Part shown: piece after piece, positions 16,161 to 24,494 of the stretch
How the letters are laid out: every line of letters begins with the position of its first letter
Numbering within the stretch: the stretch's first letter is position 1
Assembly: GCF_004124275.1 (NCBI RefSeq)
Contig: NZ_CP027218.1
Location: 422,001-486,000, forward strand
Direction of reading: 5' to 3'
From: Pseudomonas sp. DTU12.3
Lineage (GTDB): Bacteria; Pseudomonadota; Gammaproteobacteria; Pseudomonadales; Pseudomonadaceae
Length of the DNA stretch: 64,000 nt
Notes under the pieces: generated by a model
The model's input: the letters and a program-made list of their open reading frames with translations, nothing else
Told to the model about the DNA's origin: nothing
Database searches by the model: none
Made by a program: the position numbers and the translations under genes

Positions 16161-16691
16161 TCACTCTCCGAGCGGCGCCGCGTCAGCCGCGGCCACTTGC
16201 AGCAACAATCCCTTGCGAGCCACTACGCGCACCGATTGCCCGGTTTGCAGCGGCGTCGCGCTGAGTACTTGCCAGCGTTCGCCTTGCAACTGCACCCAAC
16301 CGTTGCGGGCATCGCCCGGCTGCACGGTGGTGATTGCGGTCACGCTGCCGAGTAGCCCGGCGTCGCCACTGACCGCGTGGCGCGGGCGGGTTTTCAGCGC
16401 GCGAATCACTAGCGCGAGCAACAGCAGGGCGCTGATCAGACCGAGGCCGATCATCATCGGCACCGGCAATTCGGCGTTGCCCAAAATCAGCGCGCCGATG
16501 ACAAACATGATGATCCCGCCCAAACCGATCACGCCGTAATTGGGCAGCGCCGCTTCGGCGATCAGAAAGACGATGCCGAGGGTAATCAACCACAGGCCGA
16601 GCGGACTCATCGGCGGCAACGGGGTGTCAGCGGCGAGGGCAGCGCCACTGATCAGCAAGAGCGAGACAAACGTACAACAACGACTGTTCAC
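16161..16691 (-). CDS. NfeD-family membrane protein, partner of slipin
   Basis: The 176-residue protein has a cleavable-looking N-terminal hydrophobic signal ([12 protein letters not shown]), three to four membrane helices ([46 protein letters not shown]) and a C-terminal OB-fold ([30 protein letters not shown]) as in short NfeD proteins. It lacks the ClpP-like protease part of long NfeD. I chose the GTG at 16691 because GGAGG lies seven bases upstream; an ATG at 16712 has no comparable site. It is two bases from slipin, so translation is coupled. Confidence 0.9.
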   Translation of the reverse strand: MNSRCCTFVSLLLISGAALAADTPLPPMSPLGLWLITLGIVFLIAEAALPNYGVIGLGGIIMFVIGALILGNAELPVPMMIGLGLISALLLLALVIRALKTRPRHAVSGDAGLLGSVTAITTVQPGDARNGWVQLQGERWQVLSATPLQTGQSVRVVARKGLLLQVAAADAAPLGE

Positions 16692-16865
16692 GTGACCCTC
16701 CGCGAGAGTCATGGGCTGGTTCTTTCAGTCTAGTTGAGCGTTGCGCTGTATGAATTTTGATCAATGTGCGGATGTGTCCAGTGAGCGGATTTCCCCTCGC
16801 CAATCCCGCGCCGAACTAGACTCACACTCACCGCAACAACCTTCTGCGCGACACCGAGGTGCATC

Positions 16866-17327
16866 ATGCGAATGGCAAAAAAGGTGCAAAGCAGCCTGAC
16901 CCGGGCGCATTGCGAATATGACGTGGTCGCTCACCGGCACTCATCCAGCAGCCTGGAAACCGCGCGAGTCGCCGGGGTGCCCGCCGAGCGGGTGGCGAAA
17001 TCGATCATCCTCGACGACCACCACGGGCACTACCTGATGGCCGTATTGCCGGCCAGCCGTCATCTGGATCTGAGCAAGGTGCGCAACAGCGGCGAATGGC
17101 AACTGACTCGCGAAAGCAATCTGGCGCACATCTTTGACGACTGCGAGCGCGGCGCGGTGCCGCCGCTGGGTGATTCCTACGGGCTGGACATGGTCATCGA
17201 CCCATTGCTGACGCGGCAGAAAGATATTTATCTGGAGGCGGGCAACCATAACTACCTGCTGCACATGAGCATGCCGGAGTTTCTAAAAATGGTGCCGCAT
17301 GCCGAGGTGCGGGAGTTGAGTCATTAG
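16866..17327 (+). CDS. YbaK/EbsC-type aminoacyl-tRNA deacylase
   Basis: The 153-residue single-domain protein matches the YbaK/ProX editing-domain family that hydrolyses mischarged tRNAs. Landmarks are the VAKSIILDD segment with its conserved lysine (residue ~45), the MAVLPASRHLDLSKVR stretch, and a conserved C-terminal GNHNYLLHMSMPEFLKM. It starts at the ATG at 16866 with GAGGTG upstream; the next ATG (16872) is also possible. It stands alone; the flanks are the divergent nfeD gene and a family B repeat. Which aminoacyl-tRNA it edits cannot be read from sequence. Confidence 0.85.
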   Translation: MRMAKKVQSSLTRAHCEYDVVAHRHSSSSLETARVAGVPAERVAKSIILDDHHGHYLMAVLPASRHLDLSKVRNSGEWQLTRESNLAHIFDDCERGAVPPLGDSYGLDMVIDPLLTRQKDIYLEAGNHNYLLHMSMPEFLKMVPHAEVRELSH

Positions 17328-17354
17328 GTTTTTGTAGCGCCAGTGCCGACGCCA

Positions 17355-17446
17355 TCGCGAGCAAGCCCGCTCCCACAGGGGTTCTCGGGTGGACACAAAA
17401 TCTGTGATCACCCGAGAACCCCTATGGGAGCGGGCTTGCTCGCGAA
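17355..17446. repeat. Interspersed palindrome, family B, copy 1
   Basis: GCGAGCAAGCCCGCTCCCA and its near-complement flank an inner palindrome (GGTTCTCGGGT / ACCCGAGAACC). Other family B copies lie at 49282 (related), 52181 and 60500. Confidence 0.9.
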
Positions 17447-17484
17447 TAATCTTCCAGACACCGCTAATTCCAAGGATCACTGCA

Positions 17485-17730
17485 ATGAAAAATCCAACCC
17501 ACAGCCTGCCATCCCTGTTCAAACAACTCGGCCTGTCCGACGACCCGGTCGACATCGAAAAATTCATCGCCACCCATTCCCCGCTCAAACCCGAGCTGCA
17601 TTTGGCCGATGCGTTTTTCTGGACGAAGAGCCAATCGCAGTTTTTACGGGACGAAATTCTGGAGGACGCCGATTGGGCGGAGGTGGTGGATCAGTTGAAT
17701 GTGTTGTTGCGTAAGGGCAGGCTGGGCTGA
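17485..17730 (+). CDS. DUF2789 family protein
   Basis: This 81-residue soluble protein matches the DUF2789 family by its start (LPSLFKQLGLSDDPVDIEKF), the central HPLxPELHLADA-like segment (HSPLKPELHLADAFFW) and its C-terminus WAEVVDQLNVLLRKG. Function is unknown; members are small helical proteins common in gammaproteobacteria. The ATG at 17485 has AAGGA upstream; the longer open frame would run back through the repeat. It seems to be a single-gene unit. Confidence 0.85.
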   Translation: MKNPTHSLPSLFKQLGLSDDPVDIEKFIATHSPLKPELHLADAFFWTKSQSQFLRDEILEDADWAEVVDQLNVLLRKGRLG

Positions 17731-17824
17731 AGAAACAGTGACCTCTGGTCATTCGACTGAGCATCATGGTTGTTGATGAATAAAAAATGGACCAGAATAT
17801 CGTCCTCAATTAAGGTCTTTTATT

Positions 17825-18070
17825 ATGCAAAGTGTTTTGGCCGATATGGCTGTCAGTGTTTCCGAATTAAAGAAAAACCCTTCTGCAGTCCTGAGCGGCG
17901 CACATGGCGGAGCTGTGGCGGTTCTCAACCACAATCGCGTTATGGGCTACATGGTTCCAGCGGATGTGTACGAAGCAATGATGGAGCGGTTAGATGATCT
18001 GGACCTTGCTGAAATCGTTCGCGCCCGCAGCCATGAAACGCCAATTTCGGTAAGCCTGGATGACCTTTAA
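17825..18070 (+). CDS. Antitoxin, Phd/YefM (RelB/StbD-like)
   Basis: The 81-residue protein has a Phd/YefM-type N-terminal DNA-binding half (VSVSELKKNPSAVLSGAHGG, AVLNHNRVMGYMVPADVYEAM). An acidic, probably disordered C-terminal tail (DDLDLAEIVRARSHETPISV) would cover the toxin. The toxin gene overlaps its end by 11 bp in another frame, the usual antitoxin-first order. The pair is expected to autorepress. It could mark a small mobile insert, but no flanking repeats or base-composition break are obvious. Confidence 0.9.
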   Translation: MQSVLADMAVSVSELKKNPSAVLSGAHGGAVAVLNHNRVMGYMVPADVYEAMMERLDDLDLAEIVRARSHETPISVSLDDL

Positions 18071-18341
18071 GCTCGAATTTCTGCCATCTGCTTACAAAGA
18101 ATGGAACAAGTTGGGTCATACACTGCGAGAGCAATTCAAAAAGAAGCTGGGCGAGCGGTTGGATCTGCCCAGAGTATCTGCGGATGCTCTGCATGGGATG
18201 CCGGATTGTTACAAAATCAAACTGAAGGCTTCCGGCTACCGTTTGGTTTATCAAGTGATTGACGAGCGCGTGGTTGTTTCCGTCGTTGCGGTCGGCAAAC
18301 GTGAACGCAGCAGCGTTTATGAGAATGCTAAAAAGCGCTGA
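18060..18341 (+). CDS. RelE/ParE-superfamily toxin
   Basis: The 93-residue basic protein has the compact RelE fold signature: FLPSAYKEWNKLG, then LREQFKKKLGERL, ALHGMPDCYKIKLKASGYRLVYQV, and VVAVGKRERSSVYENA at the C-terminus, close to StbE/RelE mRNA interferases. The GYRLVY and GKRER basic patches are the usual mRNA-contact and catalytic regions. It overlaps the antitoxin gene by 11 bp, so synthesis is coupled. Whether it cleaves ribosome-bound mRNA or acts on gyrase (ParE-like) is not settled by sequence; similarity favours RelE. Confidence 0.9.
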   Translation: MTFKLEFLPSAYKEWNKLGHTLREQFKKKLGERLDLPRVSADALHGMPDCYKIKLKASGYRLVYQVIDERVVVSVVAVGKRERSSVYENAKKR

Positions 18342-18426
18342 GTGATGTCTCGGCGGAGACTTTCTCTGCTCGATCCGGCAATTTGTTTCAAAACTTGACT
18401 GAAATTCCCCTCCAATGCGATATTGA

Positions 18427-18440
18427 TAGTTAGCAAACTA
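18427..18440. promoter_or_regulatory. Candidate MarR operator (TAGTTAGCAAACTA)
   Basis: An inverted repeat TAGTT-AGCA-AACTA ends 5 bp before the GTG of the MarR gene. MarR-family sites of this kind are AT-rich 14-20 bp palindromes overlapping their own promoter, so autoregulation of the efflux operon is likely. Confidence 0.55.
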
Positions 18441-18445
18441 ACAGT

Positions 18446-18913
18446 GTGCATTTCCCCGTGCCGAACCAACTCGACGCTCTCCAGATGAACATCAGCAGTG
18501 CCATGGTGGTGGCCGCCAGGCATTGGCGGAAGATCTGTCAGACCACGCTGGTCAACTATGGAATCTCCGAAGCCTGCGCCGTGCCGCTGTTGATGATCGG
18601 CCGTTTGGGCGAGGGCGTGCGCCAGGTGCAGGTGGCGCAGGCGGCCGGGATGGAGAGTCCGTCGCTGGTGCGTCTGCTCGATCAGCTGTGCCATTCCGGC
18701 TACGTCTGCCGGACCGAAGATGCCCACGATCGCCGCGCCAAGTGCCTGAGCCTGACCGATACCGGGCGTGAACTGGTGCAGGCAGTCGAGATCGAACTGG
18801 TGCGCTTGCGTCATGAGGTGCTCGAAGGCATCGATCAAAGCGATCTGGAAGCTACGCTTCGGGTACTCAGAGCTTTTGAGGCGGCCAATCCGCCTGTGGT
18901 GGTCAATTCTTGA
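18446..18913 (+). CDS. MarR-family repressor of the adjacent efflux operon
   Basis: The 155-residue protein has the MarR winged helix: QVQVAQAAGMESPSLVRLLDQL is the recognition-helix region, CRTEDAHDRRAKCLSLTDTGREL the wing and its conserved DRR. The flanking helices would form the dimer and ligand pocket. It overlaps the FUSC transporter gene by 4 bp (TTGA), so it is the first gene of a five-gene efflux operon. The start is uncertain: GTG at 18446 gives the full reading frame, GTG at 18458 and ATG at 18485 are possible, and none has a clear ribosome-binding site. By context the ligand may be an aromatic acid. Confidence 0.9.
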   Translation: MHFPVPNQLDALQMNISSAMVVAARHWRKICQTTLVNYGISEACAVPLLMIGRLGEGVRQVQVAQAAGMESPSLVRLLDQLCHSGYVCRTEDAHDRRAKCLSLTDTGRELVQAVEIELVRLRHEVLEGIDQSDLEATLRVLRAFEAANPPVVVNS

Positions 18914-20973
18914 ACGGTTTTTTCTCTGGCATTCCGCCGGCCCGCGACTGGTTTTACGGGATCCGTACTTTTGCAGCGTCGATGATCGCGCTGTACATCG
19001 CCTTGCTCATGCAAATGCCGCGTCCGTATTGGGCGATGGCCACGGTTTACATCGTCTCCAGCCCCTTTCTCGGGCCGACCAGTTCCAAGGCGTTATACCG
19101 CGCAATCGGTACCTTTCTCGGCGCGGCGGCGGCGGTTTTTTTCGTGCCGATGTTCGTCCAGAGCCCGTATGTGCTGGTGGTAGTCATTGCGCTGTGGACG
19201 GGGATTTTGCTGTTCATGTCCCTGCATCTGCGCACGGCCAACAGCTACGCGCTGATGCTCGCCGGTTACACCTTGCCGCTGATTGCCTTGCCGGTGGTGG
19301 ATAACCCGCTGGCGGTGTGGGACGTGGCGGAAGCGCGTACAGAAGAGATTTTCCTCGGCATCGCCGTCGCTGCGGTGGTCGGCGCGATGTTCTGGCCGCG
19401 ACGTCTGGCGCCGGTGTTCAACGATGCCGTGAGCAAGTGGTTCGCCGACGCGACCACCTACAGCCTGAAATTTCTCAGCCGCGACGTGCAGCCCGAAGAA
19501 GTCACCGCGCTGCGCATGGCCATGGTCGCCAACTTCAACAGCCTCGAATTGATGATCGGCCAGTTGCCCCACGAAGGCTCGCGACCGCAAACCGTGCGCA
19601 ACACCAAAGAATTACGTGGACGAATGATTCATCTGCTGCCGGTGATTGATGCGCTGGAAGACTCGCTCTACGCCCTCGAACGGCGCACGCCGGAACTGGT
19701 GGAAAAATTCGAACCGCTGCTGGTCGCAACCCGCGAATGGCTGGCTCATCAGGACGCCGATCTCGACCGTTGGCAAGCGCTGAAAGATCAGCTCGAAGCC
19801 CTGCAACCGAGCGCCGCCGCACTGGAAGATCGCCGGCAACTGCTGTTCTCCAACTCGATTTATCGCCTCGGTGAATTCATCGATCTTTGGCAGGACTGCC
19901 GCAGCCTGCAAGACGCCATTCTTTGCGAGCGTCAGGACAACTGGCGCGCGGTTTACCGCCATTGGCGTCTCGGTCGCCTTAAGCCGTTTCTCGACCGTGG
20001 CCTGATGATGTATTCGGTGGCCTCGACGATTCTGGCGATCATCACCGCCTCGGTGCTGTGGATTTTGCTCGGCTGGCCGGACGGCGGCAGCGCGGTGATT
20101 CTGGCGGCGGTGGCGTGCAGCTTCTTCGCCTCGATGGACGACCCGGCACCGCAGATCTACCGGTTCTTTTTCTGGACCGGCATGTCGGTGCTGTTCGCCA
20201 GCCTCTATCTGTTTTTGATTCTGCCCAACCTGCACGATTTCCCGATGCTGGTGCTGGCGTTTTCCATCCCGTTCATCTGCGTCGGCACCCTGACCGTGCA
20301 GCCGCGTTTCTACCTCGGCATGCTGCTGACGCTGGTCAACACCTCGTCGTTCATCAGCATTCAGGGCGCTTACGATGCGGACTTCTTCGCCTTCGTGAAC
20401 TCCAACCTGGCGGGGCCGATGGGGTTGTTATTCGCCTTCATCTGGACGCTGGTCGCGCGACCGTTCGGCGCGGAGCTGGCGGCCAAGCGCCTGACTCGTT
20501 TCAGCTGGAAAGACATCGTCCACATGACCGAGCCGGCCAACCTCGCCGAGCACCGCCAGTTGGGTGTGCAGTTGCTCGATCGGCTGATGCAGCATCTGCC
20601 GCGTCTCGCTCTCACCGGTCAGGACACCGGCATTGCCATGCGTGAAGTGCGCGTCGGCCTCAACCTGCTCGACTTGCTCGCCTACACCCCACGCGTAACC
20701 GGCGCGCCGAATGCGTTGTTGCAGCAAGTGGTCAGCGAGGTCGGCGAGTATTTCCGCGCCTGCCTCAAGGCTGGTGAACGCTTGCCGGCGCCAGCGCCTT
20801 TACTGATGACCATGGATCGCGCCCGCCGCGCACTCAACGGTCACGGCGATGATGAAACCCGGCTAAACCTGTTGCACGCCTTGAGCGGTTTGCGTCTGGC
20901 GTTGCTGCCCGGCGTCGAATTCGTCTCCAGCGCCGAGCCCGAAGAACCGCTGCCCGATGGAGCGCCCCTATGA
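18910..20973 (+). CDS. FUSC-family inner-membrane exporter (AaeB-like)
   Basis: The 687-residue protein has two blocks of about five to six membrane helices (residues ~15-165 and ~355-510), each followed by a cytoplasmic helical region, which is the FUSC/AaeB layout. RPYWAMATVYIVSSPFLGPTSS is the conserved family stretch in the first block. AaeB-type pumps export aromatic carboxylic acids with an AaeA adaptor. Translation starts at TTG 18910, overlapping the MarR stop. It is followed by DUF1656, HlyD and outer-membrane-factor genes with 4-bp overlaps, so the pump can span both membranes. The substrate is inferred from the family only. Confidence 0.93.
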   Translation: MNGFFSGIPPARDWFYGIRTFAASMIALYIALLMQMPRPYWAMATVYIVSSPFLGPTSSKALYRAIGTFLGAAAAVFFVPMFVQSPYVLVVVIALWTGILLFMSLHLRTANSYALMLAGYTLPLIALPVVDNPLAVWDVAEARTEEIFLGIAVAAVVGAMFWPRRLAPVFNDAVSKWFADATTYSLKFLSRDVQPEEVTALRMAMVANFNSLELMIGQLPHEGSRPQTVRNTKELRGRMIHLLPVIDALEDSLYALERRTPELVEKFEPLLVATREWLAHQDADLDRWQALKDQLEALQPSAAALEDRRQLLFSNSIYRLGEFIDLWQDCRSLQDAILCERQDNWRAVYRHWRLGRLKPFLDRGLMMYSVASTILAIITASVLWILLGWPDGGSAVILAAVACSFFASMDDPAPQIYRFFFWTGMSVLFASLYLFLILPNLHDFPMLVLAFSIPFICVGTLTVQPRFYLGMLLTLVNTSSFISIQGAYDADFFAFVNSNLAGPMGLLFAFIWTLVARPFGAELAAKRLTRFSWKDIVHMTEPANLAEHRQLGVQLLDRLMQHLPRLALTGQDTGIAMREVRVGLNLLDLLAYTPRVTGAPNALLQQVVSEVGEYFRACLKAGERLPAPAPLLMTMDRARRALNGHGDDETRLNLLHALSGLRLALLPGVEFVSSAEPEEPLPDGAPL

Positions 20974-21179
20974 TCGGTGATCTGGACATCAGCGGCATTT
21001 TCCTGCCGACCCTGCTGGTGTTGATGGGCATCACTTATGTGCTGTTTTTGCTGGTGCATGCCGTGCTTACGCGCGTGCACTTTTACCGTCTGGTCTGGCA
21101 CCGGGCATTGTTCAACGTGGCCCTCTACGCCGTGCTTCTGTACGGCGTGGACTCACTCAGTCGATACCTGATGACATGA
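20970..21179 (+). CDS. DUF1656 (AaeX-like) small membrane protein
   Basis: This 69-residue protein has two membrane helices (FLPTLLVLMGITYVLFLLVH and LFNVALYAVLLYGV) linked by a basic loop HFYRLVWHR. DUF1656 proteins, including AaeX, almost always sit between a FUSC exporter and an HlyD adaptor, exactly as here, with 4-bp overlaps on both sides. Their function is not known; a role in pump assembly is assumed from the constant linkage. Confidence 0.92.
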   Translation: MIGDLDISGIFLPTLLVLMGITYVLFLLVHAVLTRVHFYRLVWHRALFNVALYAVLLYGVDSLSRYLMT

Positions 21180-22078
21180 AAAAACCGTTTTTGACCATCG
21201 GTCGCGTGGTACTGACCCTGCTGATCGTGACTTTTGCCGTTGTCCTCGTCTGGCGCATGGTGATGTATTACATGTTCGCGCCGTGGACCCGTGACGGCCA
21301 CATTCGCGCCGACATCATCCAGATCGCTCCGGACGTGTCCGGATTGATCCAGCAGGTTGAAGTGAAAGACAACCAGTTGATCAAGCGCGGCCAGGTGCTG
21401 TTCAGCATCGATCAGGATCGCTTCAAACTGGCGCTGCGTCAGGCCAAAGCGGCTGTCGCCGACCGCGAAGAAACCCTCGCTCAGGCCCAGCGCGAAGCCA
21501 AGCGTAACCGTGGTCTCGGCAACCTGGTGCCCGCCGAGCAACTGGAAGAAAGCCAGTCGAAGGTCGCCCGTGCGCAATCGGCACTGGCCGAAGCCATGGT
21601 CACCGTGGACAGCGCTCAGCTCAACCTCGACCGCTCGGTGATCCGCAGCCCGGTGGACGGTTACGTCAACGACCGTGCGCCGCGACCACAGGAGTTCGTC
21701 ACCGCCGGGCGTCCGGTGTTGTCGGTGGTCGACAGCAACTCGTTCCACATCGACGGTTATTTTGAAGAGACCAAACTCGACGGCATTCATGTCGGCCAGT
21801 CTGTGGATATCCGCGTGATCGGTGATCGCGCCAAATTGCGCGGGCACGTGGAAAGCATCGTCGCCGGTATCGAAGACCGCGACCGTACCAGCGGCAGCAA
21901 TCTGTTGCCGAACGTCAACCCGGCGTTCAGCTGGGTGCGGCTGGCGCAGCGGATTCCGGTGCGGATTGCCTTTGATGACGTGCCGGAAGATTTCCGCATG
22001 ATTGCCGGGCGTACCGCCACGGTGTCGATCATCGAAGACGCAAAAGTCGACGATAAAAAGCAGGAGTCCGCGCAATGA
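21176..22078 (+). CDS. HlyD-type periplasmic adaptor (AaeA-like)
   Basis: The 300-residue protein has one N-terminal membrane anchor (VVLTLLIVTFAVVLVWRMV), a lipoyl half at RADIIQIAPDVSGLIQQVEV, a helical hairpin (~residues 80-150), the second lipoyl half SVIRSPVDGYVNDRAPRPQ, and a beta-barrel with FHIDGYFEETKLDGIHVGQ. It would link the FUSC pump to the outer-membrane factor encoded next. It overlaps both neighbours by 4 bp and is somewhat short for the HlyD family but normal for AaeA. Confidence 0.93.
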   Translation: MKKPFLTIGRVVLTLLIVTFAVVLVWRMVMYYMFAPWTRDGHIRADIIQIAPDVSGLIQQVEVKDNQLIKRGQVLFSIDQDRFKLALRQAKAAVADREETLAQAQREAKRNRGLGNLVPAEQLEESQSKVARAQSALAEAMVTVDSAQLNLDRSVIRSPVDGYVNDRAPRPQEFVTAGRPVLSVVDSNSFHIDGYFEETKLDGIHVGQSVDIRVIGDRAKLRGHVESIVAGIEDRDRTSGSNLLPNVNPAFSWVRLAQRIPVRIAFDDVPEDFRMIAGRTATVSIIEDAKVDDKKQESAQ

Positions 22079-23517
22079 GCAGGGCCCTGATGATCGCCGG
22101 GTTGGGCGTGATGTTGTCGGCTTGTCAGATGGTCGGGCCGGATTATCACGTGCCTGAAAATTCGGCCGTTCAGCGCAAGGATTTTCAGGGCGAATTGGCC
22201 GTCGACGGTAAACCTGTGGTCTCGGCACCGGTGCCGGCAGACTGGTGGCGGCTGTATAAAGACCCGCGTCTGGATCAACTGGTGCAACAGGCCATGGCGT
22301 CCAACACCGATCTGCGCGTCGCCGCCGCCAACTTGCAGCGCGCCCGCGCTCAGGTCGATGAGGCCGAGGCCGCTGGCGGCTGGAGCGCTGGGGTGAAAAT
22401 GGGTGCCCAGCGTTTGCAGGAATCCGGACAGGCTTACCTGTTGCCGGAAAAGGTGCCAGTGGCCAACGTTGGCGATATTGGCATCAGCGCGTCTTATCAG
22501 TTCGATCTGTGGGGCACCTTACAGCGCGGCATTGAAGGCGCGAAAGCCAACGCCGACGCCACCCAAGCCGCAGCGGATACCGCGCGCATTACTTTGGTGG
22601 CAGACGTGGTGCGTGCTTACACGCAAGTCTGCGCGGCCAACGAAGAACGCGAAATCGCCCAGCATTCCCTTGACCTGCAATCGCAAGGCACGACGCTCAT
22701 CCAGCGTCTGCGCGATGCCGGGCGCGGCGATGAAACCCAGGTCACCCGTTCGCAGACCCAATTCAAATCCCTGCGCGCCGACATGCCGCGCTATGAAGCG
22801 GCGCGTCAGGCCGGGTTGTTCCGGCTGTCGATGCTGTTGGCGAAACCGGTCGATCAATTGCCGGCCGGCACTGCGACGTGCGCCGAGCTGCCGAAGATCG
22901 CTCAACGGGTTCCGGTCGGAGACGGCGCGGCGCTGCTCAAGCGTCGTCCGGACATTCGTCAGGCTGAGCGACGTCTGGCCGCCGCCACCGCCGGGATCGG
23001 CGTCGCCACCGGCGAGCTGTACCCGGACATCAGCATCGGCGCGACCATCGGCACTGTCGGCATCATCGACGACCTCGGTGATCCGTCAACCAACCGTTGG
23101 GGCTTCGGCCCGTCGCTGAGCTGGAAGGTGCCGACCAACGGCGCTCGTGCGCGCATCCGTGAAGCGGAAGCGTCCACCCAAGGCGCACTGGCGCACTTCG
23201 ACGGCGTGGTGCTCAACGCCATTCGCGAAACCCAGACCGGTCTGGCCCAGTACAGTGCCTTGCTGCAACGCCGCGATGCGCTGGCCGATGCCGAGCAATC
23301 GGCGAAACTGGCCGCCGACCAGACCCACCGCTTCTTTCAGGCCGGCCGCGAGTCGTTTCTCGCCGACCTGCAAGCGACCCGGACCTACACCGATGTCACC
23401 GCGCAACTGGCCGCCGCCAACACTCAAGTCGCGATGAGCCAGATCGATTTGTTCCTCGCCCTCGGTGGCGGTTGGGAAAGCGGACGAACGCACGCTCCAA
23501 GCCCCAGCAAACCCTGA
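22075..23517 (+). CDS. Outer-membrane efflux lipoprotein, NodT type
   Basis: The 480-residue protein has a lipoprotein signal ending GVMLSAC (cysteine ~17), then VGPDYHVPE, the fixed start of NodT-type outer-membrane factors. Two repeats of long helices follow (LQRARAQVDEAEAAGGWSAG; LLKRRPDIRQAERRLAAATAGIGVATGELYPDI is the family signature region). It provides the outer-membrane channel of the pump and ends the operon. A short hairpin (23542-23573), without a T-run, follows. Confidence 0.93.
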   Translation: MSRALMIAGLGVMLSACQMVGPDYHVPENSAVQRKDFQGELAVDGKPVVSAPVPADWWRLYKDPRLDQLVQQAMASNTDLRVAAANLQRARAQVDEAEAAGGWSAGVKMGAQRLQESGQAYLLPEKVPVANVGDIGISASYQFDLWGTLQRGIEGAKANADATQAAADTARITLVADVVRAYTQVCAANEEREIAQHSLDLQSQGTTLIQRLRDAGRGDETQVTRSQTQFKSLRADMPRYEAARQAGLFRLSMLLAKPVDQLPAGTATCAELPKIAQRVPVGDGAALLKRRPDIRQAERRLAAATAGIGVATGELYPDISIGATIGTVGIIDDLGDPSTNRWGFGPSLSWKVPTNGARARIREAEASTQGALAHFDGVVLNAIRETQTGLAQYSALLQRRDALADAEQSAKLAADQTHRFFQAGRESFLADLQATRTYTDVTAQLAAANTQVAMSQIDLFLALGGGWESGRTHAPSPSKP

Positions 23518-23610
23518 GGCCGTTGCTATGCTTTGAAGTGTTGGAAGGGCGCCCCGTGCAAAGCACCCTTCCAGCGCACATTGCTAGCGCTGGTCTAGGG
23601 GAAACCAATA

Positions 23611-24246
23611 ATGAAAAACCCTTACGCTCTCGGCTTCTGGTGCGCCCTCGCAGCGCTGCTACTGCTATCGGCCACCTATTTCTACGGCATCATGCTGGCC
23701 CACCAGATCGACAAGGCCATGATTTTTCTCGACAGCGCCACGGCGCTGATCGCGGTCATGGCAATTGTTGTGGTGGCATGGGCGTCGGTGCAGGTGCAGC
23801 GGGTCAAGAAACGGCAGCTTGAACAGGGCAAGACCCTGGTGCTGATCTGGGATACCAAAGTCGCTCTGCGCCGGGTCGAAACCGTGTTCGACCGGTATTT
23901 CTGGGGCAGCTATTGGCAACCGGGGCGTACGTTCGCCGAAGTCATGGGCGAGCTCACCGGCACGCCGCTGGAAAAAAGCCTCGAAGCGCTGAAAAAACAA
24001 TGCCTGGAGCTCGATAAGCAAATTGATGGCGAGGGCTGGCACTGGCTCAACAACGCTCGTGAATTGTCGGATGTCGCCACGGCAATGGCCCGTGAGCGTT
24101 ATCAGCTGGATTTCTGCGACCCGCGCGCCGATGGGCCGGGCGGTGCGGTGATCGATCGGGACTTTGAAGTGCTGGTCTACACATGGACCGCGCGGCTGAA
24201 AAGCTTTGATCATCAGCTGGATGAGATCGAGGTTCAGTATTCCTGA
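23611..24246 (+). CDS. Unknown inner-membrane protein, two N-terminal helices
   Basis: I do not recognise this 211-residue protein. Two membrane helices occupy residues ~9-28 and ~44-62 (ALIAVMAIVVVAWASVQV). A basic turn VQRVKKRQLEQGK and a ~140-residue soluble, probably cytoplasmic domain rich in tryptophan and acidic residues (RYFWGSYWQPGRTFAEVMGE; CLELDKQIDGEGWHWLN) follow. The overall plan is like small sensor or assembly-factor proteins of pseudomonads, but no motif supports a function. It stands alone between the efflux operon and a family A palindrome. Start: ATG at 23611 after TAGGGG. Confidence 0.75.
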   Translation: MKNPYALGFWCALAALLLLSATYFYGIMLAHQIDKAMIFLDSATALIAVMAIVVVAWASVQVQRVKKRQLEQGKTLVLIWDTKVALRRVETVFDRYFWGSYWQPGRTFAEVMGELTGTPLEKSLEALKKQCLELDKQIDGEGWHWLNNARELSDVATAMARERYQLDFCDPRADGPGGAVIDRDFEVLVYTWTARLKSFDHQLDEIEVQYS

Positions 24247-24250
24247 AGAG

Positions 24251-24327
24251 CAAAAGATCGCAGCCTGCGGCAGCTCCTACATTGGAACGTGTTTCCCTGT
24301 AGGAGCTGCCACAGGCTGCGATCTTTT
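24251..24327. repeat. Interspersed palindrome, family A, copy 3
   Basis: Inverted family A cores with one substitution (GCCACAGG) in the right arm. It lies just after the 24246 stop codon and leaves about 165 bp to the next gene, where I see no other element except a likely promoter region. Confidence 0.9.
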
Positions 24328-24494
24328 TGCTTTCCCGAGTGTCCATAGACACTCTTTAACCTTTAAACATTGGGCCGTCTTGCGCGCCCGGTGCTAATCT
24401 CCACCGCTGAATTCAGCGGAGTCGAGCCGCGACCCGGTCACGGGTTCAGGGAAGACGACCACACTCACAGCCACGGAAATCGATCAGGTCATTC

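Noticed and set aside
17825..18341. Mobile island carrying the RelBE-like pair
   Set aside because: No flanking direct repeats, integrase or clear composition shift could be seen by eye.
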